Below, one piece after another: positions 43,444 through 52,883 of a DNA stretch of 64,000 nucleotides. The position numbers were made by a program, and so were the translations under genes. This DNA is from Candidatus Aquidulcis sp. (GTDB taxonomy: Bacteria; Chloroflexota; Anaerolineae; UBA4142). The notes beneath the pieces are model-generated. The model was not told the DNA's origin, ran no database searches, and saw only the letters and a list, made by a program, of their open reading frames with translations. The stretch's first letter is position 1. Each line of letters opens with the position of its first letter. The stretch lies in contig DYJA01000002.1 of NCBI GenBank assembly GCA_020723345.1, forward strand, positions 207,602 to 271,601, written 5' to 3'.

Positions 43444-45090
43444 TTATTCCACTTGAACGACGATCACGGTAATGTTATCTTCGCCGCCGTTGCGGTTTGC
43501 CGCGGAGACGAGCGCGATGCACGCTTTCTGCGGTTCTGGGTTGCGCCGCAAAATTTCGGTGAATTGCGTCGGACGTACCATCTCCCACAAGCCATCGGAG
43601 CAAAGCACCAGCCGATCATCGGCTTGCAGCGGCACCGGATTGAAAATGTCGGCGTTGACCTGCGCTTGATTGCCGACCGCGCGCAAGATTTCGTTGCGCT
43701 GCGGATGCGTGTACACTTGCTCCGGTTTGATAATTCCTGCTTGCGCCAGCCCCGCGACGAGCGAGTGATCGTGGCTGAGCGGATAGAGTTGTCCGTTGCG
43801 AAACAAGTACGTGCGACTATCGCCGACGTTGACGACGTACACTTGTCCGTTGAGAACGAGCGCGGCGGTAAGCGTCGTTCCCATCGAATCGCTGCGCGCT
43901 TGGGCGGCGGCAAAAATGTTGTCGTTCGCGTGTTTGATCCACACGCTCAGAATTTCGCGGACGCCCTCCGGCGCTTGCGCGGTTGTGACGGCGCTCCATT
44001 GCGCGACCGCGCTGGCGTACATCACGTCTATCGCGATCTTGCTCGCGTCTTCGCCGGAGGCGTGCCCGCCCATTCCGTCGGCGACGACGTACAATCCATT
44101 GACTTGTTCAAATGGCTGTACGAGGTAGTGGTCTTCGTTCTGTTCGCGCACTTTGCCGACATCGCTCAACACCCAACTGGTGAGTTTAAGCGGCAAGCGT
44201 CGCGTTTTTGCGCCGCGCGGGAGTTGCGGGAGCGGAATCGTCGCGCCGGGTTCAGGTGTGTGCGTGAGTTGCGCGAATTTCTGTCCGAGTTCCTCGAAAC
44301 TCAAGTGCGGTTCTTGCAGGGTATTGATGATAAATTGTTCGATTTCGCCGGATTTTTTTCGCAGCGTTTCCAAATCTTTGGTCAAGCGTCCCGAGGTGTG
44401 CAGCCAGTATAACAATCCGATGGTCAAGCGAATATCCTGTTGGACGCGTTCGGCGCGTTCGGCGAGCGCAGGCGGCGCGGGCTCCCAGATCGTGAAATCG
44501 AACATCGTCGGATTGTCTTGCGCGTCGAGCGCGAACGCCTGTTGAAAGCGCCGGATCGGATCGTATTCCGGCAGGTCCGACGACGGGTTGCCGCTGAGCA
44601 AATTTTCGATTTGCCCGATGAGTCCAGCCGGATGTCCATTTTTCTGGACGACGACCCAGCCCTGTTCGTGCAGATAGATCAGCGCGTTGAGAATTTTTTC
44701 AAAGACACGCGTCGCGCGCGGCGCGCCCAATTTTTCTTGAACGACGTCGAGCGGTTCGCCCAGCAGATCGTCGATGATCAGGTACCAGTGCCCCTGTTTG
44801 TTTTGCGTTTGCCCCAGCACGCGCGCGAGGCGGGGATGGCGCAGCGCGCCGAGATGATTCAGCGTCGCGCGCGCCAGTCCGCGCGGCTGGCGAATCGCGA
44901 GGTAGCGCGTCCGGGACGCGTTTCGGATCGGTTCGATCCAGAAAATCGGCGTGGGGTCGCGCCAGCGTCCCGCGACGCGATAGGAACCGATCAGCATCTC
45001 GCGTTTTGGCAGCGGCGTCAGCAGTTGACGGCAGTATGGACAAAGCGTGGCATTCGTGCGCACGTCGCGATTGCAGTTGGAACAAATCAT
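43444..45090 (-). CDS. Zinc ribbon - pseudokinase - PP2C phosphatase
   Basis: 548 residues. An N-terminal zinc ribbon (CSNCNRDVRTNATLCPYC) is followed by a kinase-like region (~35-260) that lacks the HRD and DFG motifs (catalytic-loop area reads WVVVQKNGHPAGLIGQ). The C-terminal PP2C domain is complete: VADGMGGHASGE, GTTLTAALV, NVGDSRTYL, CSDGLWEMV and GGEDNITVIVV. It likely removes phosphates added by the neighbouring kinases, with the pseudokinase as a docking or sensing part. Confidence 0.88.
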   Translation of the reverse strand: MICSNCNRDVRTNATLCPYCRQLLTPLPKREMLIGSYRVAGRWRDPTPIFWIEPIRNASRTRYLAIRQPRGLARATLNHLGALRHPRLARVLGQTQNKQGHWYLIIDDLLGEPLDVVQEKLGAPRATRVFEKILNALIYLHEQGWVVVQKNGHPAGLIGQIENLLSGNPSSDLPEYDPIRRFQQAFALDAQDNPTMFDFTIWEPAPPALAERAERVQQDIRLTIGLLYWLHTSGRLTKDLETLRKKSGEIEQFIINTLQEPHLSFEELGQKFAQLTHTPEPGATIPLPQLPRGAKTRRLPLKLTSWVLSDVGKVREQNEDHYLVQPFEQVNGLYVVADGMGGHASGEDASKIAIDVMYASAVAQWSAVTTAQAPEGVREILSVWIKHANDNIFAAAQARSDSMGTTLTAALVLNGQVYVVNVGDSRTYLFRNGQLYPLSHDHSLVAGLAQAGIIKPEQVYTHPQRNEILRAVGNQAQVNADIFNPVPLQADDRLVLCSDGLWEMVRPTQFTEILRRNPEPQKACIALVSAANRNGGEDNITVIVVQVE

Positions 45091-45136
45091 TTTCGTCGGT
45101 TACATTTTACCACAATGTTTGAAATTTGCAGATTGT

Positions 45137-46696
45137 CTATGCCCATGGCTTTTGCGCGCGCGCCTGAAAGACGTGCTGAACGAGATCGCCGCAGAACCAG
45201 CCGACGCCGCCCAAAACGAGCGAGATGAGCGCGAGAAACGGATTGAACCAATACTCCAGCCGGTACGGCACGCGCACGAGCGCGCCGACGATCATCGCTA
45301 GCGGCATCAGCCACAGCAATTCCCAGAGCCAAACGTCGGACGATTTCTTCTGCGGCTTGAGCGCGAGCAGCCACACTTCGACGAACGCGCCGCAGACGAA
45401 CGCGATCAGGATCGCGCTGAACGCGGACAGCGTGGCATAGCCCAGTCGATTTTGCGTAATGATGCCGCCCGTCGCGGCAATTGCGATTTGCGCGATGCCC
45501 GCCGCGCCGCGCCGCCGGATCGCGGCGTACGCCAGCGGCGCGATCAGCGCGCTAAATTCGACGTTGTTCCAAAAGAGCGGGACCTTGACGAGCACCGGCG
45601 TCAGCACGTACATCGCGATCGCGATGACGGCGGTGAACGCGCTCAACGCAAACGCGATCTGCGCGTTGCTCCATCGCGCGATCAGCGCGCCCAGTTTTTG
45701 CGTCGGCGAACTCATTGGCTTGCCGACTTGCGCGGCGTGCGAAAGCGCGGGTTTGGTCGGCTGCAGGTCCGGCGGCAACGGCGCGCCGGGAATCTGCGTC
45801 GCCATGTGTTGGACGGTTTGCCAGCGGTTGGCGGGATTGTAATCCAACCCGACGCTGATCACGCGCTCGGTGGCTGGCGAAACTTGCGGCGCGATCTGAC
45901 GAATCGGCGGGAGATTGAACGGCGACGCGGCGATGTCGTAGCCGGAGAGCGCGGCGTACATCGTCGCGCACAACGCGTAAATGTCGCTGCGCGCGTCGGT
46001 TTGTCCCTGCCCGTACTGTTCCGGCGCGGCAAAGCCGGGCGTGCCCATCTGCTGCGTGTCTTTGACTTTGCCGACTTTGAACGTGCGCGCGATGCCAAAG
46101 TCGATCAACTTGACGCGCCCGTTCCGGTCGATCATGATGTTGCTCGGTTTGAGATCGCGAAAAATGACGGGCGGGCGCTGCGTGTGCAAATAATTGAGCG
46201 CGTCGCAAACCTGATGAATCCACGGCAGCAATTGGTATTCGGGAATCACGCGCTGGCGCGTCAGAATTTCCTCCAGTGTCATGCCGTCGATAAAATCCAT
46301 CACCTGGTACTGCCGTTCGCCCTCCGCGAAATAATCGCTGACCTTGGGAATGGATGGATGATCGAGCCGCGCGAGCGTCTGCGCTTCGGCGCGAAACATT
46401 TCGGCGGCGGGCAGGCGTTCGGCGGGATTCGCGATGCGCTGCGGATCAAGTTCTTTGATCGCGACGCGGCGTCCTGGTAAATTGTTGTCGAGCGCGCCAA
46501 AGACCGTGCCCATCGCGCCCGCGCCAAGCAATTTGCGAATTTGGTAGCGTCCGCGCAGCCACGCGCCGGACGCGAAATTAATCACGGTGACGTACGACAG
46601 CGGCGCGCCGTCGAGCAAGGGCGCGGCGCAGACGCTGCAAAAGCGCGCCGTCGCGCGAACGGTTGTATTGCCACACCAATTGCAAGCCATTGCCAC
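45137..46696 (-). CDS. Zinc-ribbon Ser/Thr kinase with multi-pass membrane domain
   Basis: 519 residues. The zinc ribbon (CNWCGNTTVRATARFCSVC) precedes an active-looking kinase domain: GAGAMGTVF, AIKE, FRDLKPSNIM (HRD with Phe for His, common in this type) and LIDFGIAR. The C-terminal ~190 residues hold about six membrane helices. It lies eight bases from the upstream kinase stop. Confidence 0.9.
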   Translation of the reverse strand: MAMACNWCGNTTVRATARFCSVCAAPLLDGAPLSYVTVINFASGAWLRGRYQIRKLLGAGAMGTVFGALDNNLPGRRVAIKELDPQRIANPAERLPAAEMFRAEAQTLARLDHPSIPKVSDYFAEGERQYQVMDFIDGMTLEEILTRQRVIPEYQLLPWIHQVCDALNYLHTQRPPVIFRDLKPSNIMIDRNGRVKLIDFGIARTFKVGKVKDTQQMGTPGFAAPEQYGQGQTDARSDIYALCATMYAALSGYDIAASPFNLPPIRQIAPQVSPATERVISVGLDYNPANRWQTVQHMATQIPGAPLPPDLQPTKPALSHAAQVGKPMSSPTQKLGALIARWSNAQIAFALSAFTAVIAIAMYVLTPVLVKVPLFWNNVEFSALIAPLAYAAIRRRGAAGIAQIAIAATGGIITQNRLGYATLSAFSAILIAFVCGAFVEVWLLALKPQKKSSDVWLWELLWLMPLAMIVGALVRVPYRLEYWFNPFLALISLVLGGVGWFCGDLVQHVFQARAQKPWA

Positions 46697-46704
46697 TACC
46701 TCGA

Positions 46705-48249
46705 TTAGTGCCCAACGTAAACTGTGTATTGACAGGGCGCGAGATTTGAGCCGTCGTTGAGAAATACGATCAATGTAAGATTATAGGATCCGGTTGGCAC
46801 GGTCGTCGTGTTCCATTCCATCAATTGACCATTGACGACCGGCGCGCCCCACTGATAGAGAATCACTCCGGCATCCAGGTCTGAGCGGATCCGACCGACG
46901 GACTTGGCGCCCACAACATATCCCGCGAAATTCTCAGCCGACGCCGTGCCGTAGACGCGATGATAGCGGTCAAGCCGCTGATTGTTTTGGAGCGCGAGTT
47001 GCGCGCCCGGATCCGCGCAATTGCCGACCGGACGCGGCGTTAACGACGGGGTCGGCGTAATCGTCGGTGTGGGCGTGATCGTGGGCGTCGCTGTTTGCGT
47101 CGGCGTGAGTGTTGGCGTCGCGGTCGGCGGTAGCGGTGGCGCGAGCGTGATCGTCGCCGCGCGGGTGATCGTCGGCACGATAATCGGCGCGCGTGTGGGC
47201 GTGGGTTCGGCGCGCGACAGAATGAACGCGAAAATCGCCGCGCCCAGCGCGATGCTGAGACACAATCCCAGGACGCCGCCAGCGATTGCGAACCAGATGC
47301 GCCGATCGCTTCCGGCGCGCGGCGGCTGCGCGGTCGCAAGTTGCGCGGTGAACGGCTGGGTCGTGGCAAGTTGCGCGGAATACGATGGCGTCGGCGCGGC
47401 GCGCGATGACATCGGGGTGGCAAACGGCGCCGTCAACGCGAGTTGCATTTCTTCCGCGCTCTGAAAACGATTTTGCGGATGAACTTGCATCGCCTTCAAA
47501 ATCACCGTTTCGAGTTGCGGCGAAATTTGTGGATTGAGTGCGCGCGGCGCGGACAGCGCGGCGGGATTCAACACGCGTTGCTGCACTTCGCACGGCGGGC
47601 AGCCGGTCAACAAACGATACATCGTCGCGCCGAGCGCGTAAATGTCCGTGCGCGCGTCCGTGTGTGCGGTTCCGGACGCGTATTGCTCGATTGGGGCGTA
47701 GCCCAGCGTGCCGACGCCGCGCAGCATCGTCGAGGTGTGTGGGTGAGTCGGATCGAGCAGTTTGACCAAACCAAAATCCACCAGCACGACGCGCCCATCC
47801 GGCGTGAGGACGATGTTGTGCGGCTTGATGTCGCGGTGAATCACGCCGCGCGCGTGAATGTACACGAGCGCGTCGAGCAGTTGGATTGCCCACTGTCGCA
47901 CCGTCTGCTCGGGTAACGCGCCGCGTTGCTGCGCGAGCGCTTCCAACGATTGCCCCGCGATAAATTCCATCACGAGATATTCGTTGTCGCCAACCGCAAA
48001 GAAATCGGTGACGTGCGGCAGGTTCAGATGTTCGAGATTCGCGAGGATAACGGCTTCGCGCTGAAACTGGGTGCGCGCGTGCGCGAGCGCGGCGGGCGTC
48101 GCGGTCGGATCGGGAAATTGCTCTTTGATCGCGACCTCGCGATTGATCGCCGTGTCGTGCGCGCGATACACCGCGCCCATTCCGCCTTGTCCGAGCAAAG
48201 CGAGAATTCGGTAGCGATTGTTCAGAACTTGCCCAGGTTGCAGAGACAT
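46705..48249 (-). CDS. Transmembrane Ser/Thr kinase with extracellular sensor domain
   Basis: 514 residues. Kinase motifs GQGGMGAVY, AIKEQFPD, HRDIKPHNIV and LVDFGLVK are intact. One membrane helix (~320-345, WFAIAGGVLGLCLSIALGAA) leads to a Pro/Thr linker outside the membrane and a ~115-residue beta-rich sensor domain (RVYGTASAENFAGYVVGAKS). This is the classic receptor-kinase layout. Confidence 0.92.
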   Translation of the reverse strand: MSLQPGQVLNNRYRILALLGQGGMGAVYRAHDTAINREVAIKEQFPDPTATPAALAHARTQFQREAVILANLEHLNLPHVTDFFAVGDNEYLVMEFIAGQSLEALAQQRGALPEQTVRQWAIQLLDALVYIHARGVIHRDIKPHNIVLTPDGRVVLVDFGLVKLLDPTHPHTSTMLRGVGTLGYAPIEQYASGTAHTDARTDIYALGATMYRLLTGCPPCEVQQRVLNPAALSAPRALNPQISPQLETVILKAMQVHPQNRFQSAEEMQLALTAPFATPMSSRAAPTPSYSAQLATTQPFTAQLATAQPPRAGSDRRIWFAIAGGVLGLCLSIALGAAIFAFILSRAEPTPTRAPIIVPTITRAATITLAPPLPPTATPTLTPTQTATPTITPTPTITPTPSLTPRPVGNCADPGAQLALQNNQRLDRYHRVYGTASAENFAGYVVGAKSVGRIRSDLDAGVILYQWGAPVVNGQLMEWNTTTVPTGSYNLTLIVFLNDGSNLAPCQYTVYVGH

Positions 48250-48279
48250 ACAATTGCCCTGAATTCCCCAGAGTTCTCA

Positions 48280-48337
48280 CCCCTGCGAAGGTTGATCGCG
48301 TGTCCAACTTGCGCTTCGAAATCAACCTTCGCAAGGG
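48280..48337 (-). terminator. Hairpin after the PP2C gene
   Basis: CCCTGCGAAGGTTGAT and ATCAACCTTCGCAAGGG form a long stem with a large loop, directly after the stop codon at 48338. Confidence 0.55.
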
Positions 48338-49960
48338 CTACGCGCCTTCCACGCGCACGATCACACAAGTGATGTTGTCGTCGCCGCCGTTTTCGTTCGC
48401 GACTCGAATCAACTCGCGGCACGCGTCCTGCGGATTCGCGTGCTGGTTGACGATCTCGCGAATCTGATCCTCGAGTACCATTTCCCACAAGCCATCGCAG
48501 CACAGCAGCAGACTTTGTCCGGGTTCCAGGATCGCTTCGAACAAATCGACTTGCAGTTGCGGCTTGTCGCCGACGTTCCGCAAAATGATATTGCGCTGCG
48601 GGTGTGTGCGAATGTCCGCTTCCGCAATCGTGCCGCGATCTGCGAGCGCTTGCACAAGCGAATGATCTTTGGTGAGTTTGGTGATTTGATCGCGTGCGAT
48701 CAGGTACGCGCGGCTGTCGCCGACATTCGCGATGTACGCGTGACTGCCGACGAGGAGCGCGGCGACGACGGTCGATCCCATGTCGGTGTGCGCTTGCGTG
48801 CGCGCGGCAAGCACTTGCGTGTTGGCTTGTTCGATGGCGATTCGCAGAATCTCGGCGTAATCCAATGCCACGTCGGGAGTCGTGAAACGCGGCGCGAGAA
48901 TTTTTTGCGTGACCTCGCGCGCCAGCGTCTCCGTGACGATTTTGCTCGCGACTTCACCGGCGGACGCGCCGCCCATTCCATCGGCAACCGCGTACAGACC
49001 GATGACCTGGCTGCCGGTTTGCGAATACTGCGCGATCTCCGTCGTCAGCAGCGAATCCTCGTCCAGGTCGCGCTTGCGTCCCACGTCCGACAAACGACCG
49101 ACGATCGTTGTGATGTGCGCCGGATGTCGCAGCGCGTCGACGGCTTGCTGTAAATCGGCTTGAAGCGCGCGCGCGTCGCGATAGCGTTGTTCCGCCGCGC
49201 CTTGCACGATTTTCAGCGCGGCAGGCGAGAGCGCGGGCGCGTTCTTGCCGCGTGGAATCGCAAGCTGCGAGAGCGTGTACGCCAGTTGATGAATATCCTG
49301 CGCGGCGGTCTCGGGTTTCAATTCGGTGATGGTCGAATAGCCGCCCAACTTGATCTGATTTTCCGACAAGTAGAGATTCGCGGGCTGGATGTTGCCATGC
49401 GCGATTTGTTTATCGTGCAAATGCGCGAGCGCACCGGCGATCTGCGCGCCCCACTGCAAAACCGCGATTTCGCGATGATCGTTCGGCGCGATTTGGCTCA
49501 GCGGAAATTCCTGCGCGAGGTACGCGCGCCTCTCGTCGCCGTACGCGATCTGGAACGCTTCGTACAGTTCGACGAGCGCGGCGTGATGGACGCCATATTC
49601 GAGGAGGCGTTGCTCGCGTTGATAGCGTTGCAGTTCGCTCGATTCCAACAACATACATTGGCGGGCGCCGTGCGCGTCGGCAACCAAGTACGAGTTCGCA
49701 TGCGGCTGGGCTTCCAAAACCTGGATGACTTCAAATCGTTTGTGGACGATTGCGCCGCGCGGCAATTCGGAAAAGCCGGGCGCAGGCAGGCGGCGTGTCG
49801 CGCCTTTTTGCGGCGCGTCGCTCGGCGCGACCGGTTCGGTCGTCGCAAGCAGCGCGGTCGGTTCGGGCAGGCGCGTGCCGCATTGTTTGCAGACTTTGGC
49901 GGCGCGGCGATTCAGCGTTTGGCACTTGGGACAACGGATGCCTGGGTCGGCGTGATTCAT
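48338..49960 (-). CDS. Zinc ribbon - pseudokinase - PP2C phosphatase (second copy)
   Basis: 540 residues with the same layout as 43444-45090. The zinc ribbon is CPKCQTLNRRAAKVCKQCG. The kinase-like part is closer to real kinases but inactive: the catalytic loop is AHGNIQPANLYL (HRD becomes HGN) and DFG becomes GGY. The PP2C domain is complete (VADGMGGASAGE, GSTVVAALL, NVGDSRAYL, CCDGLWEMV, GGDDNITCVIV). Its ATG overlaps the FHA gene stop by four bases, so translation is coupled. Confidence 0.88.
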   Translation of the reverse strand: MNHADPGIRCPKCQTLNRRAAKVCKQCGTRLPEPTALLATTEPVAPSDAPQKGATRRLPAPGFSELPRGAIVHKRFEVIQVLEAQPHANSYLVADAHGARQCMLLESSELQRYQREQRLLEYGVHHAALVELYEAFQIAYGDERRAYLAQEFPLSQIAPNDHREIAVLQWGAQIAGALAHLHDKQIAHGNIQPANLYLSENQIKLGGYSTITELKPETAAQDIHQLAYTLSQLAIPRGKNAPALSPAALKIVQGAAEQRYRDARALQADLQQAVDALRHPAHITTIVGRLSDVGRKRDLDEDSLLTTEIAQYSQTGSQVIGLYAVADGMGGASAGEVASKIVTETLAREVTQKILAPRFTTPDVALDYAEILRIAIEQANTQVLAARTQAHTDMGSTVVAALLVGSHAYIANVGDSRAYLIARDQITKLTKDHSLVQALADRGTIAEADIRTHPQRNIILRNVGDKPQLQVDLFEAILEPGQSLLLCCDGLWEMVLEDQIREIVNQHANPQDACRELIRVANENGGDDNITCVIVRVEGA

Positions 49961-51108
49961 CGCGCGCCTCCTTGCGACATGGGGATCCCAGTTGTCGGAA
50001 GATGAAAACGCAATTTTAATTCGCCGAACGCGATTTCATCGTCCTCCGACAAATAATTTTCGAGCGTGCGCTTGCCGTTGACGTAGACGCCGTTCGTCGA
50101 TGGCTGATCGTCCGCGATGCCGTCGACGACGATCCAGCGCGTATCGCGTTTGGTCAAGCGCGCGTGCTGACGCGAGACGGTATCCACGCCGGGTAAATTT
50201 TCCGCGAGCCGGAGATCGCAATTCGCGCCGCGCCCCAGGGTCAGAGTGTCGCGCGTGAGATCAAGCCGCAAGCCGGTGCTTTCGAGTTCCAGGTACGGCG
50301 TGCCGCGCGGCGACGCGCCGTGCGCGCGGCGCAGCCAGAGCGCGAGGAGGACGATCAAAAGCACGATGAATCCGCCGAAGCAACCGGCGACTCCGACAAA
50401 CGTAAGCCCGGGACGCGCTTGTGCGGTCTGGATGATTCCTTCAATTGGATTTGGTGTCTGTGTTGGAATGGGCGTGAAAGTTGCAGTTGGCGTGGTGATT
50501 GGAGTTTCAGTTGCCACCGGCGGACGCGTTGGCGACGATGTCGTCGGCGGCGCGAGGGTGAGTGTAACCGGCGGCTTTGGACTTGCGGTTAGAGTCGGCG
50601 GAACAGATGTTGGCGGTTCGGTGATCTGGCGGCGCAATTTGTCCAATTGAGTCCGCAATTTCGCCAAATCTTGTTCTGTTCCAACGTACACGCGCGACTC
50701 AGGTACGTCGGAGACAGGGCGCGTTTGTCCGATAAGAACTGTTTTGTCTGCCATGAGTGGACTAACGCGCAAAATATATTCTTCGTTGCGTTCCGTGAGC
50801 AGATGGATTTCGAGCACCGCCAGAAAAACCTTGATCTCGCTCGGCGTTGTCGATGAGATTGCCTGAATGACCTTGAGCGTCGCGGTGATCTCCGCCGCAC
50901 TCCGCCGCCAGATGGCGGGCGTGTTTTGTCGACTCAGAGACACAGGCAGTTTGTCGATTTCGTTGATTTGAAGTCGGACTACTTCCTCCGGCTTGAAATC
51001 GAAAAAGAGGTCGGGTTGTTGCGCCCAAACTTCTCCGCGCCCCAGTCCCAAGATCAACAGCGCGAGCGCGCCAGCGGCAAATCCAAACGCGAGCAGTTGC
51101 TTTGGCAT
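49957..51108 (-). CDS. Single-pass membrane protein with cytoplasmic FHA domain
   Basis: 383 residues. A signal peptide (LLAFGFAAGALALLILGLG) leads to an outside domain of ~130 residues, a Pro/Thr linker, a membrane helix (~240-262, CFGGFIVLLIVLLALWL) and a cytoplasmic FHA domain with LGRGANCDLRL, VSRQHARL and STNGVYVNG. It could recruit phosphorylated cytoplasmic partners to the membrane. It is coupled to the downstream PP2C. Confidence 0.88.
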   Translation of the reverse strand: MPKQLLAFGFAAGALALLILGLGRGEVWAQQPDLFFDFKPEEVVRLQINEIDKLPVSLSRQNTPAIWRRSAAEITATLKVIQAISSTTPSEIKVFLAVLEIHLLTERNEEYILRVSPLMADKTVLIGQTRPVSDVPESRVYVGTEQDLAKLRTQLDKLRRQITEPPTSVPPTLTASPKPPVTLTLAPPTTSSPTRPPVATETPITTPTATFTPIPTQTPNPIEGIIQTAQARPGLTFVGVAGCFGGFIVLLIVLLALWLRRAHGASPRGTPYLELESTGLRLDLTRDTLTLGRGANCDLRLAENLPGVDTVSRQHARLTKRDTRWIVVDGIADDQPSTNGVYVNGKRTLENYLSEDDEIAFGELKLRFHLPTTGIPMSQGGAR

Positions 51109-51139
51109 CTTGTTTCCCCCGTGTCTGCGTCGACGTTGA

Positions 51140-52285
51140 TTATTCCCCAGCGTCGCGTTTGGCGAGATCGATCAGCGCGCGCGCCAGATTGATCGGGCGA
51201 ATCAAACCGATCTTGCCGGGCACCGTCGCGCTCGTATCGCGGATTTTGGCGGCGGACGCGATCCCGATTTGTTCGTACGCCAAGTTGAACGCGGGACCGC
51301 CGCTGTTCCCCGAATTGATTTCGGCATCCGTTTTGATGTACCCATCGTCCAGGAGAAAGCCGGAGATAATGCCGCGTGTAATCGTGAGCGTATCGCCGCC
51401 CAAGCCCGGAAAACCCAGGATGGTTACTTCGTTGCCGCTATCCACCCGATCCGAATCGCCGGTCGGAATCACCGCCAAACCGAGATCGGCGGGCAGCGCG
51501 CCGCCATCGCGCGTCGCGGAGATTTTGAGCAAGGCGAGATCGTTTTTGAGTTCGTTGCGCACCAGCGTCGCGCGATAGTAAATCTCGACGCTTGCTTTGA
51601 GATTATCGCGCGGCGGGAAGGCGATGTAGATGCGTCCTTGCGCGTTGTACAGTTTGCCGTTCGAATCGGCGATGATGTGGTTGTTCGTCAGAATGTGTCC
51701 GCGCTTTGTGATCACGCTGCCGGACCCGGAGACGCTGCCGCCGGAATCGCGCGGCACCAAAATCGACACGGTGCCGCGTTTGGCGCGGTCGAGCGCGTCT
51801 GTGCTGGAAAGCGGCGCGCCGACGGTTGGCGTGGGTGGATTGACCGGGCGCGTTGGGCTGGCGGTCGGCGGTGGTACGGCGGTGTTCGTACGGGAAGGCG
51901 TGACGCGCGCAACAGTGAGGATCGTGGGCGTGAGTGTCGCCGTCGGATTATCCATCGCGATTGACAAGTATCCGGTGCCGAGCACCCCGGCGAGCAGCAA
52001 TACACAGACGAGACACAGCATGATCAGCGCGGCACCCGCGACAAGCATCGCGTTGTTGCTCTTTGCGCGCGCGGGCGGCGTGGGCTTGGCAGCGGGCACA
52101 TTCTCGGCGGGCGTGCCGAGCGCGTAGCCGCACTTGACGCAGAATTTCGCGCCGACGCGATTCGCCGTCTGGCAGCGCGGACACGGCTGCATCGGCGCGT
52201 CAGACAGCGGCGTTTGGCAGCGCGCGCAGAATTTCGCGCCCGCGCGATTGGACGCGCCGCAGTGAGGGCATTGGGATTGTTGCAT
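51140..52285 (-). CDS. Zinc-ribbon membrane-anchored trypsin-like serine protease
   Basis: About 381 residues from ATG 52285, with AAAGGAGGTG upstream. Two zinc ribbons (CPHCGASNRAGAKFCARC and CPRCQTANRVGAKFCVKC) lie on the inside, then a membrane helix (~85-110), a Pro/Thr linker and an HtrA-like protease domain with the triad His (LTNNHIIAD), Asp (NDLALLKI) and Ser (NSGNSGGPA). No PDZ domain. First gene of the signalling island in transcription order; the ribbons inside and protease outside suggest signalling across the membrane. Confidence 0.9.
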   Translation of the reverse strand: MQQSQCPHCGASNRAGAKFCARCQTPLSDAPMQPCPRCQTANRVGAKFCVKCGYALGTPAENVPAAKPTPPARAKSNNAMLVAGAALIMLCLVCVLLLAGVLGTGYLSIAMDNPTATLTPTILTVARVTPSRTNTAVPPPTASPTRPVNPPTPTVGAPLSSTDALDRAKRGTVSILVPRDSGGSVSGSGSVITKRGHILTNNHIIADSNGKLYNAQGRIYIAFPPRDNLKASVEIYYRATLVRNELKNDLALLKISATRDGGALPADLGLAVIPTGDSDRVDSGNEVTILGFPGLGGDTLTITRGIISGFLLDDGYIKTDAEINSGNSGGPAFNLAYEQIGIASAAKIRDTSATVPGKIGLIRPINLARALIDLAKRDAGE

Positions 52286-52316
52286 GGTTGCGCACCTCCT
52301 TTCGACAACGCGGCGC

Positions 52317-52562
52317 TCACGACGCCGATTGTAGCGATGGGGGTTGGGATGTCGATACGCGCGGCGGCTCGATCGGCGATTCGATCTGCCCCCGCGCTTG
52401 ATTGGCAGAGCGCAATAACGATTGATATTCCTCGATGCCCATAATGATCGCCACGGGTTTCCCAAAGGCGTGGACGATGAATCGTTCACCGCGGAAACGG
52501 GCAGACTCGATGATTTCACGAGTGTGGACTCGGAGATCCGTCGCCTTGATCGCTTTTTCCAT
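52317..52562 (-). CDS. Phd/YefM-type antitoxin
   Basis: An 81-residue protein. The first ~50 residues match the Phd/YefM DNA-binding fold (KATDLRVHTREIIESARFRGERFIVHAFGKPVAIIMGIEEYQSL). The remaining tail is Pro/Ser-rich. No toxin gene (RelE, PIN or Doc) lies next to it, so it is an orphan or regulates nearby genes. Confidence 0.85.
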   Translation of the reverse strand: MEKAIKATDLRVHTREIIESARFRGERFIVHAFGKPVAIIMGIEEYQSLLRSANQARGQIESPIEPPRVSTSQPPSLQSAS

Positions 52563-52883
52563 TCTTTGCCTCCGTAACTTGACCAGCCGGTATCAAACAG
52601 GATCAACTCAAAATCTTGCTTCAAAAAACAAAGACACAAATCCCGGAATGATCAGCGATGGGTGACATCCGGGTTTTGTGTCTTGCGAACAGGGATGGGG
52701 GAGCGAAATCGTCGGCACTTGTCCCCGCCAAAAATCTGATCGGGTCAACGATTCAGCGCATTTGGTACGACTCGTGCAACTCGCACAACTTGTATAGCGT
52801 GTGTGATACTATTCTAGGCGTGCGGGGTCTTAGAATGGTCAAAGCCGGGTCAAATATTTGCGGGGCGAGAGAACTTGCGTTGA
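52563..52883. other. Intergenic region
   Basis: About 320 bases between the antitoxin start and the next gene's stop. A GACTCGTGCAACTCGCACAACTTG-like stretch of short repeated words (52770-52795) is the only pattern seen. No supported gene. Confidence 0.4.
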
